From NCBI RefSeq assembly GCF_030814225.1, contig NZ_JAUSUR010000006.1, forward strand, positions 124,001 through 188,000: 64,000 nt of DNA, in the 5' to 3' direction. Positions 52,234 to 61,747 of this stretch are shown in pieces. The position numbers and the translations under genes were made by a program. The DNA is from Breznakia pachnodae (GTDB lineage Bacteria > Bacillota_I > Bacilli_A > Erysipelotrichales > Erysipelotrichaceae). The notes under the pieces were generated by a model. It had not been told where the DNA came from, searched no databases, and was given only the letters and a program-made list of their open reading frames with translations. The stretch's first letter is position 1. Every line of letters begins with the position of its first letter.

Positions 52234-53001
52234 ATGAAAAAACGAATTATTGCAATAGGTGGTGGCGAAAACGGCCGCCAAGGATATCCATACGAAACTG
52301 CAGAAATAGATCAGGAAATAGTAAGGTTATGCGAAAAAGAAAATCCTAAGTTACTATTTATTGGTACCGCTTCAAATGATGATAGTAATTACTTTCATTC
52401 AATGTCTAAAGTATTTAAAAAATTAGGTTGTATTGTTAATAATTTATCATTAACAATAAATAACTATACTGAAGATGATATATATAAGATAATAACTCAA
52501 TCAGATATAGTTTATGTTGGTGGAGGAAATCCAAAAAGATTGCTAGAACTATGGAATGAAAAAAAGATAGTTAAAATATTAGATGACGCTTCAGAAAATG
52601 GTTTAATTTTATCAGGATTAAGTGCAGGTTCATTATGTTGGTTTTCTTATTGCAATTCAGATTCTTTAAAATTTAATAATGAAAACATTGAATCTATTAA
52701 ACAAGATGGATTAGGTTTTATCGACGCTGTTAATTGTCCACATTATGATAATAAAGATAACAGAAAGAATGAATTAAAAGCTATGATGAAACACTTACCT
52801 GATAAGGTTGCAATAGCTCTTGATAATTGTTCTGCTATCGAAATTATTGGTGATAAATATAGAATAATAACAAGTAAGACTACTGCAAATGCATATAGAA
52901 CGTATTGGTTAAATAATGTTTATTACGAAGAAATCATTCCAAAAACTCTAGAGTATTCTAATTTAACCGACTTAATCGTTCATCCTAAAAATAGAAAATA
53001 A
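52234..53001 (+). CDS. Peptidase S51 family (dipeptidase E-like)
   Basis: 255 residues. Nucleophile Ser130 in ILSGLSAGSLCWF, with VYVGGGNPKRLLEL and the opening IIAIGGGENG characteristic of the S51 family, cytoplasmic serine peptidases related to glutamine amidotransferases. Members cleave Asp-containing dipeptides or cyanophycin. The exact substrate is unknown. Monocistronic, convergent with the SUKH gene. Confidence 0.88.
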   Translation: MKKRIIAIGGGENGRQGYPYETAEIDQEIVRLCEKENPKLLFIGTASNDDSNYFHSMSKVFKKLGCIVNNLSLTINNYTEDDIYKIITQSDIVYVGGGNPKRLLELWNEKKIVKILDDASENGLILSGLSAGSLCWFSYCNSDSLKFNNENIESIKQDGLGFIDAVNCPHYDNKDNRKNELKAMMKHLPDKVAIALDNCSAIEIIGDKYRIITSKTTANAYRTYWLNNVYYEEIIPKTLEYSNLTDLIVHPKNRK

Positions 53002-53027
53002 GCTGCAGATATTCACAGCTTATTTTT
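52998..53027 (+). terminator. Terminator of the S51 peptidase
   Basis: ATAAGCTG / CAGCTTAT, 9-base loop, then six T. It includes the stop codon and overlaps the end of the convergent SUKH gene. Confidence 0.8.
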
Positions 53028-53549
53028 TAATTTATTCATTGTTTTTGTCATAAATTCACCAATTGTTGCACCAGCATAATCTACAACGCCATCAGCTTCT
53101 TTATACTCAATAATCTGGCCTTCTTTTCCAAGTGATGTTGGAGCATAGTCCAACATCAGAAAACTTCCATTCTCACTTGCTGCAAACGGAATCCAGCGTT
53201 TGTTTTGGATATAGTTTTGAACTCGTTCATCATTGCTGTTACTTATCTCTTCATCCTTATTTTGAAAATAAACTTTCACCTCCACAATGGAAGCAAGTGA
53301 TAAGATTCGATAATCATTGTCATCACTCGATAGAAGTTCGATTGATCCACTTCCATTATGATAGTTATAAAATGCTTTTAACTCTTCTGGAAGGCTAATA
53401 TCCAACAGTTCTTCAAACTCTTGCATTTCAAATGGATCCGCTTTAGGAATTCGCATATACTCCTGTACTAACTGTATCTCTAATTCTTCTCCATCCAATT
53501 TTTTACCATTCAGCATATATGTCTGTTCAATTTCTTTTAATATATCCAT
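53013..53549 (-). CDS. SMI1/KNR4 (SUKH) family protein
   Basis: 178 residues. SLPEELKAFYNYHNGSG near 52-68 and the later IPFAASENGSFLMLDYAP are SUKH features. SUKH proteins commonly act as immunity proteins against contact-dependent or polymorphic toxins, or as regulators. It directly follows (10 bp) a transglutaminase-like lipoprotein; an effector/immunity pairing is conceivable but unproven. Confidence 0.85.
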   Translation of the reverse strand: MDILKEIEQTYMLNGKKLDGEELEIQLVQEYMRIPKADPFEMQEFEELLDISLPEELKAFYNYHNGSGSIELLSSDDNDYRILSLASIVEVKVYFQNKDEEISNSNDERVQNYIQNKRWIPFAASENGSFLMLDYAPTSLGKEGQIIEYKEADGVVDYAGATIGEFMTKTMNKLKNKL

Positions 53550-53559
53550 GTAGTCTCCT

Positions 53560-55749
53560 TTAATATAAAATAACTCTCATAATTCCATCAGACATATAGT
53601 ATTGAGCAGAACGTCCTGCTCGGTTTACGATTGTCTGTGCAATTGATGTATATTCAGCTTGCGTAGTTGTCATTGGCAATCTTACCGCTCCGATCTGACC
53701 ACTGTTTAATAGCTCTAATATTTTATCAGCAGCCGTATCGGTTGTTACTACCAGACCATTTGCACGATAATATTCATACTGATCACCAGTTGCTGTATAC
53801 TTATCCAATTCACTGTCAATTACATAATATTCATCTTCCTCATACAATAAGTCACCAATTTCATCTGGTAACAATAATGCTGAGTTAGGAATTTCATCAC
53901 TGTCATTGAAGGTAGTATCTACCAGATACCAGTTATCATCAATGTTTACACGGTTCCATGCATGACGAATATCTGAATCACTATTACTGTACCCAGTTAC
54001 CATAATACTTTCAAGACCTGCATCACGTGTTAACAGCATGAATGCAGAAGCATATCCTTCACATACTGCACTACCTTCATAGAATACACCAGTAGCAAGA
54101 CTTGCATCAAAATAAGTATTATCCATTTGTGAAGTTGAAATAATTGCATCTGCTGCAGCCTGATTGTACACTGTCTGATTAAGAATATAATCATTGATTG
54201 CATACACCTTCTGTGCATCACTCATATTATCATTCAAAATTTGCGCATTTACTTCTTTTACAGTTGCTCTTAGTGCTTCCTGTTTTTCTTTTCTTGTATC
54301 ATCATCAAACAGATAATGAACATACATCACTTCATTCCCCATATCTATTTCATACCACACCGTTTTTAAAATAATCGGATTTTGGTGTTGAATCTCCTCA
54401 ATCATGTCATATAGGTACGTATAATTATAGTTGTCTGAATTACGTAAATTTTCATCTTTCGATAAGTCAATAACGTTTGCACCTGCAACTAAATTCTTCG
54501 CAATGTATTCACCATTTTCATCATTTAAAAACAACTCATCTTCCACTTCTGGAAGTGAAGATGATTCAATTACATTATAGGCAACTGTCTTACCACTCTT
54601 ATAATCATATTCTTTCGTTTCTAATTTTTTATATTCATCTTTAATTGCTTCCTGACGTGATTCAATATCCTTTTTATAACCACTGTCATAAGTTGAAACA
54701 ACAAATTCTCCACCTACAATTGAATTCTTAATCAAATATGGAATATGTAGGTTCCCGTCTTTTTCATAAGCTTCATCAGCCTGTAATACTGGCTGACGAT
54801 ATACAGTATTCCCATCACAACTACTTGCCAACACTGCGTTTGGTAAAGAAGTAATTGACTCATAATTATTTGAATAACTTACTTCCTGCATTGCATATTC
54901 AGCAAATCCACAAGTTTCCTTTTCATTATCAAACTCTTGAATATTTCCTAAAGCCGAATATGATTTATCTTTTACGGCAATTACTCCATATTTTTTTCCC
55001 TGATAATCTAGAATATCTTCATTTGCCCACCAATAATCATCGTTTGCTGCATATTGAGCATCTTCTGAATGGAAGTAGTATGGTAATGTTTCATCTAGTG
55101 CTACAGATGTTTTATCACCCTTCACTTCTTTTATGATATTTACATCTACCTGAGAATAATCATATACATCAAAACTAACGACCAGGTACTTCTGTGCATC
55201 ACTTACTTTTTCCCATGATAAAACTAGTTCATCATCTTTATACTCATAACTTACTTGTGGTGTATCAAGTTCACGTTCTACACTAAATACGGTTACAGTT
55301 TTCTTTTCTAATTCTTCACCTGTATCTAAATCATAGTTTTGAACAATGAAATACTCAGAATATAATCCCCAGTCATCTTCATCACTCATTACGCCATCTT
55401 CACTTTTGAATTTTGTGTTTGCTGATATATTAAATTTATTATCAATTTTATCCACTTTCAGTTTTGGATGATATTCTGTTGTAAACTCTTTATCTACATA
55501 AATAGTAAATACTCGATCTTTACGTATCGTACTTGCTGAAATATCTTGTCTTACATCTTTATTTACATCAAATGAGAATACATGGTCTTTTTCAACATCA
55601 TCTAATGTTTCCACATATTCATAACCTTTTTCTTCAAAATAAGTTGCATATTCTTCATTGTAATTATCACCAGAATCACAACCACTAAGTACAATTACAG
55701 ATACAAACAAAACAATTGTACTAAAAACTAATTTTCCCCTAATCTTCAT
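53560..55749 (-). CDS. Lipoprotein with C-terminal transglutaminase-like (cysteine protease) domain
   Basis: 729 residues. Lipobox VLSGC at about 21-25, then beta-rich sections including a fibronectin-III-like segment near 150-210 (PQVSYEYKDDELVLSWEKV). The C-terminal papain-like domain has Cys563 (AVCEGYA), His596 (RHAWNRV) and Asp611 (VDTTFND), a complete transglutaminase-type triad. It faces outside the membrane and may be a peptidase or cross-linking enzyme of the cell envelope. It overlaps the upstream unknown gene by 11 bp and precedes a SUKH gene. Confidence 0.9.
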   Translation of the reverse strand: MKIRGKLVFSTIVLFVSVIVLSGCDSGDNYNEEYATYFEEKGYEYVETLDDVEKDHVFSFDVNKDVRQDISASTIRKDRVFTIYVDKEFTTEYHPKLKVDKIDNKFNISANTKFKSEDGVMSDEDDWGLYSEYFIVQNYDLDTGEELEKKTVTVFSVERELDTPQVSYEYKDDELVLSWEKVSDAQKYLVVSFDVYDYSQVDVNIIKEVKGDKTSVALDETLPYYFHSEDAQYAANDDYWWANEDILDYQGKKYGVIAVKDKSYSALGNIQEFDNEKETCGFAEYAMQEVSYSNNYESITSLPNAVLASSCDGNTVYRQPVLQADEAYEKDGNLHIPYLIKNSIVGGEFVVSTYDSGYKKDIESRQEAIKDEYKKLETKEYDYKSGKTVAYNVIESSSLPEVEDELFLNDENGEYIAKNLVAGANVIDLSKDENLRNSDNYNYTYLYDMIEEIQHQNPIILKTVWYEIDMGNEVMYVHYLFDDDTRKEKQEALRATVKEVNAQILNDNMSDAQKVYAINDYILNQTVYNQAAADAIISTSQMDNTYFDASLATGVFYEGSAVCEGYASAFMLLTRDAGLESIMVTGYSNSDSDIRHAWNRVNIDDNWYLVDTTFNDSDEIPNSALLLPDEIGDLLYEEDEYYVIDSELDKYTATGDQYEYYRANGLVVTTDTAADKILELLNSGQIGAVRLPMTTTQAEYTSIAQTIVNRAGRSAQYYMSDGIMRVILY

Positions 55750-56329
55750 TATTTCCCTCCAAAATCATTAATAACTCTTGATCATTGTATTCAGATAAAA
55801 TATAAATGCGAACAAACCGTGAATCCATAATCGTTTTTTTCAAATCATTTGATTCACTCAATAACTTAAAGAATCTTATATCTACATATTTAAAATATTT
55901 TTCACAGTCTTCTATCAATAATTCCAGATAATCTACCTCTGGATTATAATGAATACTCTTCTGACTTTTTGCTTCAATTATTGAAATAATCTTACTCTTA
56001 TATTCCATAAAGTTTGGAATGTTTGATAAGAGTTCATCAGTTGAGAATTTTAGCCAGTCATCCTCTTCCATATTTCTTGTATAAATCTTCAAAAAGTTAT
56101 CTTCAGTATATTCACTTTTGATATCTTCAGCATACTGTTCTGGGCGATTAAAAATCTTTGCTCTTGCCTGACTCAAGTATAACTGAGTAAGTTCGACTCC
56201 AGCATAGCTTTGATCACTTTTTTTATACACCAGAAAGTCAGGACTTTCACTTGGTGTAATTTCATATTCATCACCATAGTAGATTTTATGTAATGTTGCT
56301 AATTCCTTTAATTTCTTTTTCTCATCCAT
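55739..56329 (-). CDS. Unknown protein, possible PD-(D/E)xK-like fold
   Basis: 196 residues, no family recognised. The opening part has ESPDFLVY followed some 10 residues later by GVELTQLY, the PD...ExT spacing seen in some restriction-like nucleases, with no further support. No signal peptide. It is the first gene of a three-gene operon with the transglutaminase-like lipoprotein and the SUKH protein. The nuclease reading is a weak hypothesis. Confidence 0.6.
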   Translation of the reverse strand: MDEKKKLKELATLHKIYYGDEYEITPSESPDFLVYKKSDQSYAGVELTQLYLSQARAKIFNRPEQYAEDIKSEYTEDNFLKIYTRNMEEDDWLKFSTDELLSNIPNFMEYKSKIISIIEAKSQKSIHYNPEVDYLELLIEDCEKYFKYVDIRFFKLLSESNDLKKTIMDSRFVRIYILSEYNDQELLMILEGNNED

Positions 56330-56374
56330 AGTTCACCTGTACTGCTCCATTATATCATAATTCATTATTCAATG

Positions 56375-56403
56375 TTGTATTCATTAGCCATCTATACTAT
56401 GAT
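56375..56403 (+). promoter_or_regulatory. Promoter of the UMF1-type MFS gene
   Basis: TTGTAT, 17 bp, TATGAT, leaving about 20 untranslated bases before the MFS start, with an AAGGGG ribosome-binding site. Confidence 0.55.
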
Positions 56404-56431
56404 GTAATTGACATAAATTTAAGGGGTCTCT

Positions 56432-57667
56432 ATGAAAAAATCAAAATTCACAAGCTTAGAAAAGTACTGGATTCTTTATGATGTAGGTAATTCTGCGTTT
56501 ATTATGCTGGTGTCTACCATCATACCTATCTATTTCAATGGATTAGCTGAGAGTGCTAATATATCAGAAGTGGATTATCTTGCTTATTGGGGTTACGCTG
56601 TTTCCTTCTCCACGCTGATTGTAGCAGTAATTGGACCAATCATTGGCACGATATCAGATACAAAAGGATATCGCAAACCAATCTTTACATTATTTATGAT
56701 GATCGGAGTCATCTGTTGTGCTGGTTTATCTTTAGCTACTACATGGATTGTATTCCTTGCTGTGTTTGTGGTAGCAAAAGTAGGATACTCAGCAAGTCTG
56801 ATCTTCTATGATTCCATGCTTTATGATATTACAACACCTGATCGAATGGATGAAGTATCCTCTCAAGGATATGCATGGGGATATATTGGAAGTTGTATTC
56901 CATTTATTATCAGTTTAGTCTTTGTATTGTTTTATGAATTAATAGGTATTTCATTATCAATGGCAATGATGATTGCATTCTTTATCACTGCAGCATGGTG
57001 GTTTCTTGTGACAATACCATTATTAAAAAACTATGAACAAAAATATTATATTGAACCAAAGAAACACCCAATCAAAGAAAGCTTTCAACGTTTTGGAAGT
57101 TCAATCAAAGAAATACGACAACATAAAAAGATTCTACTATTCTTAGTCGCATTCTTCTTCTATATTGATGGAGTCTATACAATTATAGAAATGGCTACAG
57201 CGTATGGTAGTGCTTTAGGTTTAGACACTCAAGGATTATTGCTGGCACTGTTAGTAACACAAATTGTTGCCTTCCCATTTGCCATTCTATTTGGTAAATT
57301 ATCAAAGAAATATGATACAGCATCACTAATTAAGTTTTGTATTGTTGCTTATACTGGAATTGCCTTATTTGCAATTCAACTGGATCAGCAATGGGAATTC
57401 TGGTTTCTGGCAATCTGTGTAGGAATGTTCCAAGGTGCAGTACAGGCACTATCACGTTCTTACTTCGCCAAGATTATACCACCAGAAAAAACTGGGGAAT
57501 TTTTTGGAATCTTTGATATTTGTGGAAAAGGTGCTTCGTTTATTGGAACTGCTTTAATGGGATTGTTCGCCCAATTAACAGGAAGTGTAAATAGTGGTAT
57601 CTTCATCTTAGTTATTATGTTTATAATTGGTTTTTACTTCTTTAGTAAAGCCGCAAAAGAAGAGTAA
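56432..57667 (+). CDS. MFS transporter, UMF1 family
   Basis: 411 residues, about 12 helices. YWILYDVGNSAFIMLVSTIIP, GPIIGTISD and FSQ-type loops match the UMF1/Atg22-like branch. C-terminal region GIFDICGKGASFIGTALMGLFAQLTGS is conserved in the branch. Putative exporter or amino-acid effluxer; substrate unknown. Confidence 0.88.
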   Translation: MKKSKFTSLEKYWILYDVGNSAFIMLVSTIIPIYFNGLAESANISEVDYLAYWGYAVSFSTLIVAVIGPIIGTISDTKGYRKPIFTLFMMIGVICCAGLSLATTWIVFLAVFVVAKVGYSASLIFYDSMLYDITTPDRMDEVSSQGYAWGYIGSCIPFIISLVFVLFYELIGISLSMAMMIAFFITAAWWFLVTIPLLKNYEQKYYIEPKKHPIKESFQRFGSSIKEIRQHKKILLFLVAFFFYIDGVYTIIEMATAYGSALGLDTQGLLLALLVTQIVAFPFAILFGKLSKKYDTASLIKFCIVAYTGIALFAIQLDQQWEFWFLAICVGMFQGAVQALSRSYFAKIIPPEKTGEFFGIFDICGKGASFIGTALMGLFAQLTGSVNSGIFILVIMFIIGFYFFSKAAKEE

Positions 57668-57670
57668 AAG

Positions 57671-57695
57671 AAAACACAGGCAACCTGTGTTTTTT
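57671..57695. terminator. Bidirectional terminator between MFS and tyrosine phosphatase genes
   Basis: AAAACACAGG-CAA-CCTGTGTTTT, 10 bp stem with a 3-base loop and six T on the plus exit. Confidence 0.85.
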
Positions 57696-58425
57696 ACATA
57701 TCTTCTACTAATCGTTCTTTCACAATCTTTAGTACTTCATCTGAAATATCACATGAACATAAATACTCTTCATAAGTACCATACTCTTTTTCTAAGTAAC
57801 TGATTGTTTTTTCAATGTACTCTGCTTTTGAATACATAAACTTCATATATTGGTCATTTGATTCTTCTAAGATATCAATTCCTCTGCGATAACGTAAATT
57901 CGTAAATGTTTGTTCATAATTTGTCACAATATCCTGACGGCTTACACCTACTAGACCCAACAGTAACATTGCCACTACTCCCGTACGGTCTTTCCCTGCT
58001 GCACAGTGAAATACAACCGCACCTTCTGGCATATCTGCAATTACTTCAAAGATTTTTCTTACTTGTCCTTTACACTGTAATAATCCAATATAGAAATCAC
58101 CTAAAGTGAAATCAAAATCATCTGGATTTACTTTACTGACATCACCGATACTATCAATCATAAATGGAATATTCACATGCGTAATATCCAGATCACTTGC
58201 AAGAGTGTCAGGACTTCTCTTTGTTTCATTCTCTCCTCTTAAATCAAGAATTGAAGTTACTCCATAGTCTTTCATTAGTTGTTCATCAGCTTTCGTAAGT
58301 TCTGATAAATCATCAGCACGAAGAAAACTTTGCCATTTGGTAAGTTTGTTATCTTTGGTAACATAACCACCTAATTCACGAACATTGTATGCTTTATCTA
58401 AAGGTAAACGTATCATTGGTTTCAT
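57694..58425 (-). CDS. Tyrosine-protein phosphatase, DSP/lipid-phosphatase type
   Basis: 243 residues from the ATG at 58425, chosen for GGAGG 5 bases upstream. The catalytic P-loop is HCAAGKDRTG with Cys141 and Arg147; DLRGENE supplies the conserved arginine loop. The N-terminal NVRELGGY is a family signature. Bacterial members dephosphorylate phosphotyrosine and sometimes phosphoinositides. A signalling or effector role cannot be decided from sequence. Confidence 0.9.
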   Translation of the reverse strand: MKPMIRLPLDKAYNVRELGGYVTKDNKLTKWQSFLRADDLSELTKADEQLMKDYGVTSILDLRGENETKRSPDTLASDLDITHVNIPFMIDSIGDVSKVNPDDFDFTLGDFYIGLLQCKGQVRKIFEVIADMPEGAVVFHCAAGKDRTGVVAMLLLGLVGVSRQDIVTNYEQTFTNLRYRRGIDILEESNDQYMKFMYSKAEYIEKTISYLEKEYGTYEEYLCSCDISDEVLKIVKERLVEDM

Positions 58426-58550
58426 AAAATCCTCCAAATTATAATATCTATATTCTATCCCTGTTTCATTTTTTTATCAACTATTCGCTAAAATACTCTA
58501 TCTTTTTCTTTGTAAATTGTGGATAATATGAGAAAGAGATATGGGGAGTT

Positions 58551-59069
58551 ATGATTGTGAGAAAGTTAAAGTTATTTAAGAAAAAAGAAAATTCTGTTAT
58601 TACTGTGAATAATACATCTATATTTGAACTCAATGGTATTTCCTATTCAATCAGAAGAGATAGAAGAGATACTGCATTTTTTCTTTCTACAAATTATGAA
58701 ACATTAAAGTATTCATTTATAATTTTAGGTAATATGAATGAAGATTCTGGTTATTCACCTTATCTTGTTATTAACTCAATTGATACTTCTAAAAAGAAGG
58801 CAAAAGAACTTATTGGATTGAGTTTTAAAGTTACAGATATTAATCAAGCAAGAGAAAGAGAAGATACTTTCTACATTTACGAACATGAACCAATTGTAGA
58901 ATATGAAGTAAAAATTTTAGATATTGAAGAACATCAGGTGCATATAAGTTGTACAGGAAAAGCAATTGTCGATGGGTATGTAGACGATTATGAAACGATT
59001 GATTTTTCAATTGATTGTTTCTTACCAATTATTACTAATAAAGATGATTGGTCAAAATATGGATTTTAA
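58551..59069 (+). CDS. Hypothetical protein
   Basis: 172 residues, not recognised. Beta-rich, charged, no signal peptide or membrane helix. GGGGAG precedes the ATG. It is followed 19 bp later by the dCMP deaminase gene with its own AGGAGG, so the two may be co-transcribed. No motif supports a function. Confidence 0.65.
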   Translation: MIVRKLKLFKKKENSVITVNNTSIFELNGISYSIRRDRRDTAFFLSTNYETLKYSFIILGNMNEDSGYSPYLVINSIDTSKKKAKELIGLSFKVTDINQAREREDTFYIYEHEPIVEYEVKILDIEEHQVHISCTGKAIVDGYVDDYETIDFSIDCFLPIITNKDDWSKYGF

Positions 59070-59088
59070 TGATATAGGAGGTCTTTAG

Positions 59089-59577
59089 ATGGAAAGACGA
59101 GATAAAGTCAATTATTATTTAGATTTAGCAGATGTTGTTTCAAAACGCTGCACCTGTTTACGCAGGCATTATGGTGCTGTTATCGTCAAGAATGACGAAG
59201 TAATTTCTACTGGTTATGTAGGATCGCCCAGAGGTAGAAAAAACTGTACAGATTTAAACTTCTGTATCAGACAGAAGATGAATATTCCAAGAGGAGAGCG
59301 TTACGAGTTATGTCGTAGTGTTCATGCAGAAGCAAATGCAATTATTAGTGCAGAACGTGAAAAGATGATTGGTAGTGTTTTGTACCTGTCTGGAAGAGAA
59401 GTTGATACAGGTGAATTTATCAATCAATCCAATAGTTGTTCAATGTGTAAACGAATGATTATCAATGCTGGAATTGATAAAGTTATTATTCGTGATTCTC
59501 AGGATAGTTATCGTATTACTGATGTTCAGGATTGGATTGAAAACGACGAATCACTTTCCGGAAGTTTTGGTTATTAA
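59089..59577 (+). CDS. dCMP deaminase (ComEB-like)
   Basis: Zinc deaminase converting dCMP to dUMP, 162 residues. Zinc/proton-shuttle motif HAEANAI and the cysteine pair SCSMCKR (normally PCxxC) are present, with RHYGAVIVKNDEVISTGY ahead of them. Extra cysteine (NCTDLNFCIR) occurs in dCMP deaminases and not in plain cytidine deaminases. Supplies dUMP for thymidylate synthesis. Confidence 0.92.
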   Translation: MERRDKVNYYLDLADVVSKRCTCLRRHYGAVIVKNDEVISTGYVGSPRGRKNCTDLNFCIRQKMNIPRGERYELCRSVHAEANAIISAEREKMIGSVLYLSGREVDTGEFINQSNSCSMCKRMIINAGIDKVIIRDSQDSYRITDVQDWIENDESLSGSFGY

Positions 59578-59583
59578 AAGCAA

Positions 59584-59615
59584 TACCCCGTTATTTAAAT
59601 AACGGGGTACTTTTT
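59584..59615. terminator. Terminator after dCMP deaminase
   Basis: A 26 bp perfect inverted repeat TACCCCGTTATTT/AAATAACGGGGTA, followed by CTTTTTA. It lies between convergent genes. Confidence 0.85.
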
Positions 59616-59616
59616 A

Positions 59617-59793
59617 TTATTCTGTTTCATATGCTTTTAGTTCATCATCACTGATATAAGTACTTTCTTTATGGTCATAAAGAATCATTTCAATTTCATC
59701 AATTGTCTTCTTATCTAATTCTTCCTTTGTGTACTTATCAGTAAGTTTCAGAATTCTATTGCTTAGAATCCCACGGTATGCATCTTCTCTCAT
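59617..59793 (-). CDS. Small acidic/charged protein, 58 residues
   Basis: ATG at 59793, stop at 59617. Begins MREDAYRGILSNRILKL and continues with KYTKEELDKKTIDEIEMI, a two-helix charged peptide. GGAGAGGAC is 5 bases before the ATG. It starts 10 bp after the NmrA-like gene and reads as its operon partner. No family recognised. Coding bias and ribosome-binding site make it a genuine gene. Confidence 0.7.
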   Translation of the reverse strand: MREDAYRGILSNRILKLTDKYTKEELDKKTIDEIEMILYDHKESTYISDDELKAYETE

Positions 59794-59803
59794 TTGTCCT
59801 CTC

Positions 59804-60820
59804 CTATTCCGCTTTCATATCAATTATTTCTTTATCTGGATTATTCATAATTTCCATACATACATCAACTGATTCTTGAATCGCAGCATGAATGTCATCT
59901 TCTTCTACACCTAATTTATCACGAATAATTGATTTATCAATAAACGTATCTGCTGTCATCAGTTTCACATACTCAACCATATCTAATCCTAATTCTTTAT
60001 TTGCTGCTTCCAGTTGTTTCTTTGTTTCCTTCATATTTTCCAAATATGGTTCTGTCGGAATCGTAACCACTGTTTTCGGGTCCTTCATATCTGCTGAGAA
60101 CTCTTCTAACCACTCTTTCCAGCTCATATTAAACCAACCTACTGGATATGCAACAGCACCTTCTGTATTCAGCAGAGCGCCTGCAATGGCCTGTCCAACC
60201 TGATGTACTGTAACCATTGTTGTACCACCAGTTGGGTAATATAATTCTTTGGTTGGTGTATTCTTAATCATCTCTGCAATGAATTGCCAAACTGGTTTTC
60301 TACCTTTTTGAGCACCAAAGATATACGGTAGTTCAAGCACTGCAACATTCATCCCATCTTTAGCATAAGCAAACGCTGCATCTTCCTGATCGACTCTTGA
60401 ACGAATATATGGATGGTGTTTTGTAAGTTCTAATTCTTTCCATTCTTTCGCAAAGTAAGAGAAATAAGATCCTAACACTACTACATGTTTTACTTCTGCT
60501 TTCTTCGCAATGTCCAATAAACGAGTTAGTGTATCAATATTATACTTTTTAAACAAATCATAAATTGGTGGTTCTGCTTCTACTCTTTCATCTACTCCAG
60601 CTGCAAATACAAATCCTTCACAGTCTTTCATAATATCGAATAATTCATCATCACTCATATTCAGATAATTACCTAGTTTTACTTCCATTCCTTTTGGTAT
60701 ATCCAAATCATCTTGTAATGGAGGAAGTGCTAAAGAAACAACACTATGCCCTTTTTTAATTAATTCTTTCGCTCCTTCTAAACCTAATAATCCAGTTCCT
60801 CCTATCATAAATACTTTCAT
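59804..60820 (-). CDS. NAD-dependent epimerase/dehydratase-like (NmrA/SDR) protein
   Basis: 338 residues. Rossmann [18 protein letters not shown] at 8-25; internal [14 protein letters not shown] replaces the typical SDR Ser/Tyr-xxx-Lys region, and [14 protein letters not shown] may supply the catalytic Tyr. It is an atypical extended SDR, closest by eye to NmrA or UDP-sugar epimerase relatives. Substrate unknown. Diverges from gpmA. Confidence 0.8.
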   Translation of the reverse strand: MKVFMIGGTGLLGLEGAKELIKKGHSVVSLALPPLQDDLDIPKGMEVKLGNYLNMSDDELFDIMKDCEGFVFAAGVDERVEAEPPIYDLFKKYNIDTLTRLLDIAKKAEVKHVVVLGSYFSYFAKEWKELELTKHHPYIRSRVDQEDAAFAYAKDGMNVAVLELPYIFGAQKGRKPVWQFIAEMIKNTPTKELYYPTGGTTMVTVHQVGQAIAGALLNTEGAVAYPVGWFNMSWKEWLEEFSADMKDPKTVVTIPTEPYLENMKETKKQLEAANKELGLDMVEYVKLMTADTFIDKSIIRDKLGVEEDDIHAAIQESVDVCMEIMNNPDKEIIDMKAE

Positions 60821-60912
60821 GGTTTACCTCCTTTGATATTTCATCTAGTTTTATCATACCCTCAAATTGAGTTCAAACCAACTAAGACAACCGAGAAAGT
60901 CGTGGATATTAC

Positions 60913-60940
60913 TTTACAAAATTTCATAAATGACTATAAT
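60913..60940 (+). promoter_or_regulatory. Promoter of gpmA
   Basis: TTTACA, 16 bp, TATAAT (perfect -10). Predicted start near 60947, leaving about 30 untranslated bases. Confidence 0.75.
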
Positions 60941-60976
60941 ATGTTACATAAGGCTAACTTTGCAGGAGGTATGAAA

Positions 60977-61720
60977 ATGAAATTAGTTTTGATCCGTCAT
61001 GGGGAAAGTGTTTGGAATAAAGAAAACCTATTTACAGGTTGGACAGATGTAGATCTTTCAGATACAGGAAGAAAAGAAGCAAAAACTGCAGGAGAATTAT
61101 TAAAAGCAGAAAATTATGATTTTGATGTATGCTATACATCTTATTTAAAAAGAGCAATTCACACACAAAACATTGCATTAGAAGTAATGGATCGTGAATG
61201 GTTACCAGTTATAAAAAGCTGGAAATTAAACGAACGTCACTATGGTGCGTTACAAGGTTTAAACAAAGCTGAAACAGCAGAAAAATATGGTGATGAACAA
61301 GTTAAAATCTGGCGTCGTTCATTCGACATTCAACCACCATCATTAGAAGAAAATGATGAACGTAGTCCACGTCTTCTTGAACAATACCGTTATGAAGACA
61401 AAGACCAACTTCCATTAGCAGAAAGTTTAAAAGATACAATCGCTCGTGTAATTCCATATTACGAAGGTGAAATCTTAAAACAAATGAAAGATGGAAAACG
61501 TGTATTAGTTACTGCACATGGTAACTCATTACGTGCATTAGTAAAATACCTGGATGGTATGAGTGACGATGAAATCGTTGGCGTTAACATCCCAACTGGA
61601 GTACCTTTAGTATATGAATTCGATGATAACTTCAAAGTAATCGACAAATATTACTTAGGTGATCAAGATGCAATTCAAAAGAAAATGGAAAGTGTTGCAA
61701 ACCAAGGAAAAGCAAAATAA
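60977..61720 (+). CDS. gpmA: 2,3-bisphosphoglycerate-dependent phosphoglycerate mutase
   Basis: 247 residues, glycolytic. [10 protein letters not shown] with His8 phosphorylated; [37 protein letters not shown]; second catalytic histidine in [10 protein letters not shown]. The start was put at 60977, since AGGAGG is only one base before an ATG at 60971 and 7 bases before 60977. High codon bias fits strong expression. Confidence 0.97.
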   Translation: MKLVLIRHGESVWNKENLFTGWTDVDLSDTGRKEAKTAGELLKAENYDFDVCYTSYLKRAIHTQNIALEVMDREWLPVIKSWKLNERHYGALQGLNKAETAEKYGDEQVKIWRRSFDIQPPSLEENDERSPRLLEQYRYEDKDQLPLAESLKDTIARVIPYYEGEILKQMKDGKRVLVTAHGNSLRALVKYLDGMSDDEIVGVNIPTGVPLVYEFDDNFKVIDKYYLGDQDAIQKKMESVANQGKAK

Positions 61721-61747
61721 AACTGTCATATGACAGTTTTATTTTTT
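61719..61747. terminator. Bidirectional terminator after gpmA
   Basis: AAAACTGTCA / TGACAGTTTT, 2-base loop, followed by ATTTTTTT on the plus strand. It also ends the convergent methyltransferase. Confidence 0.8.
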
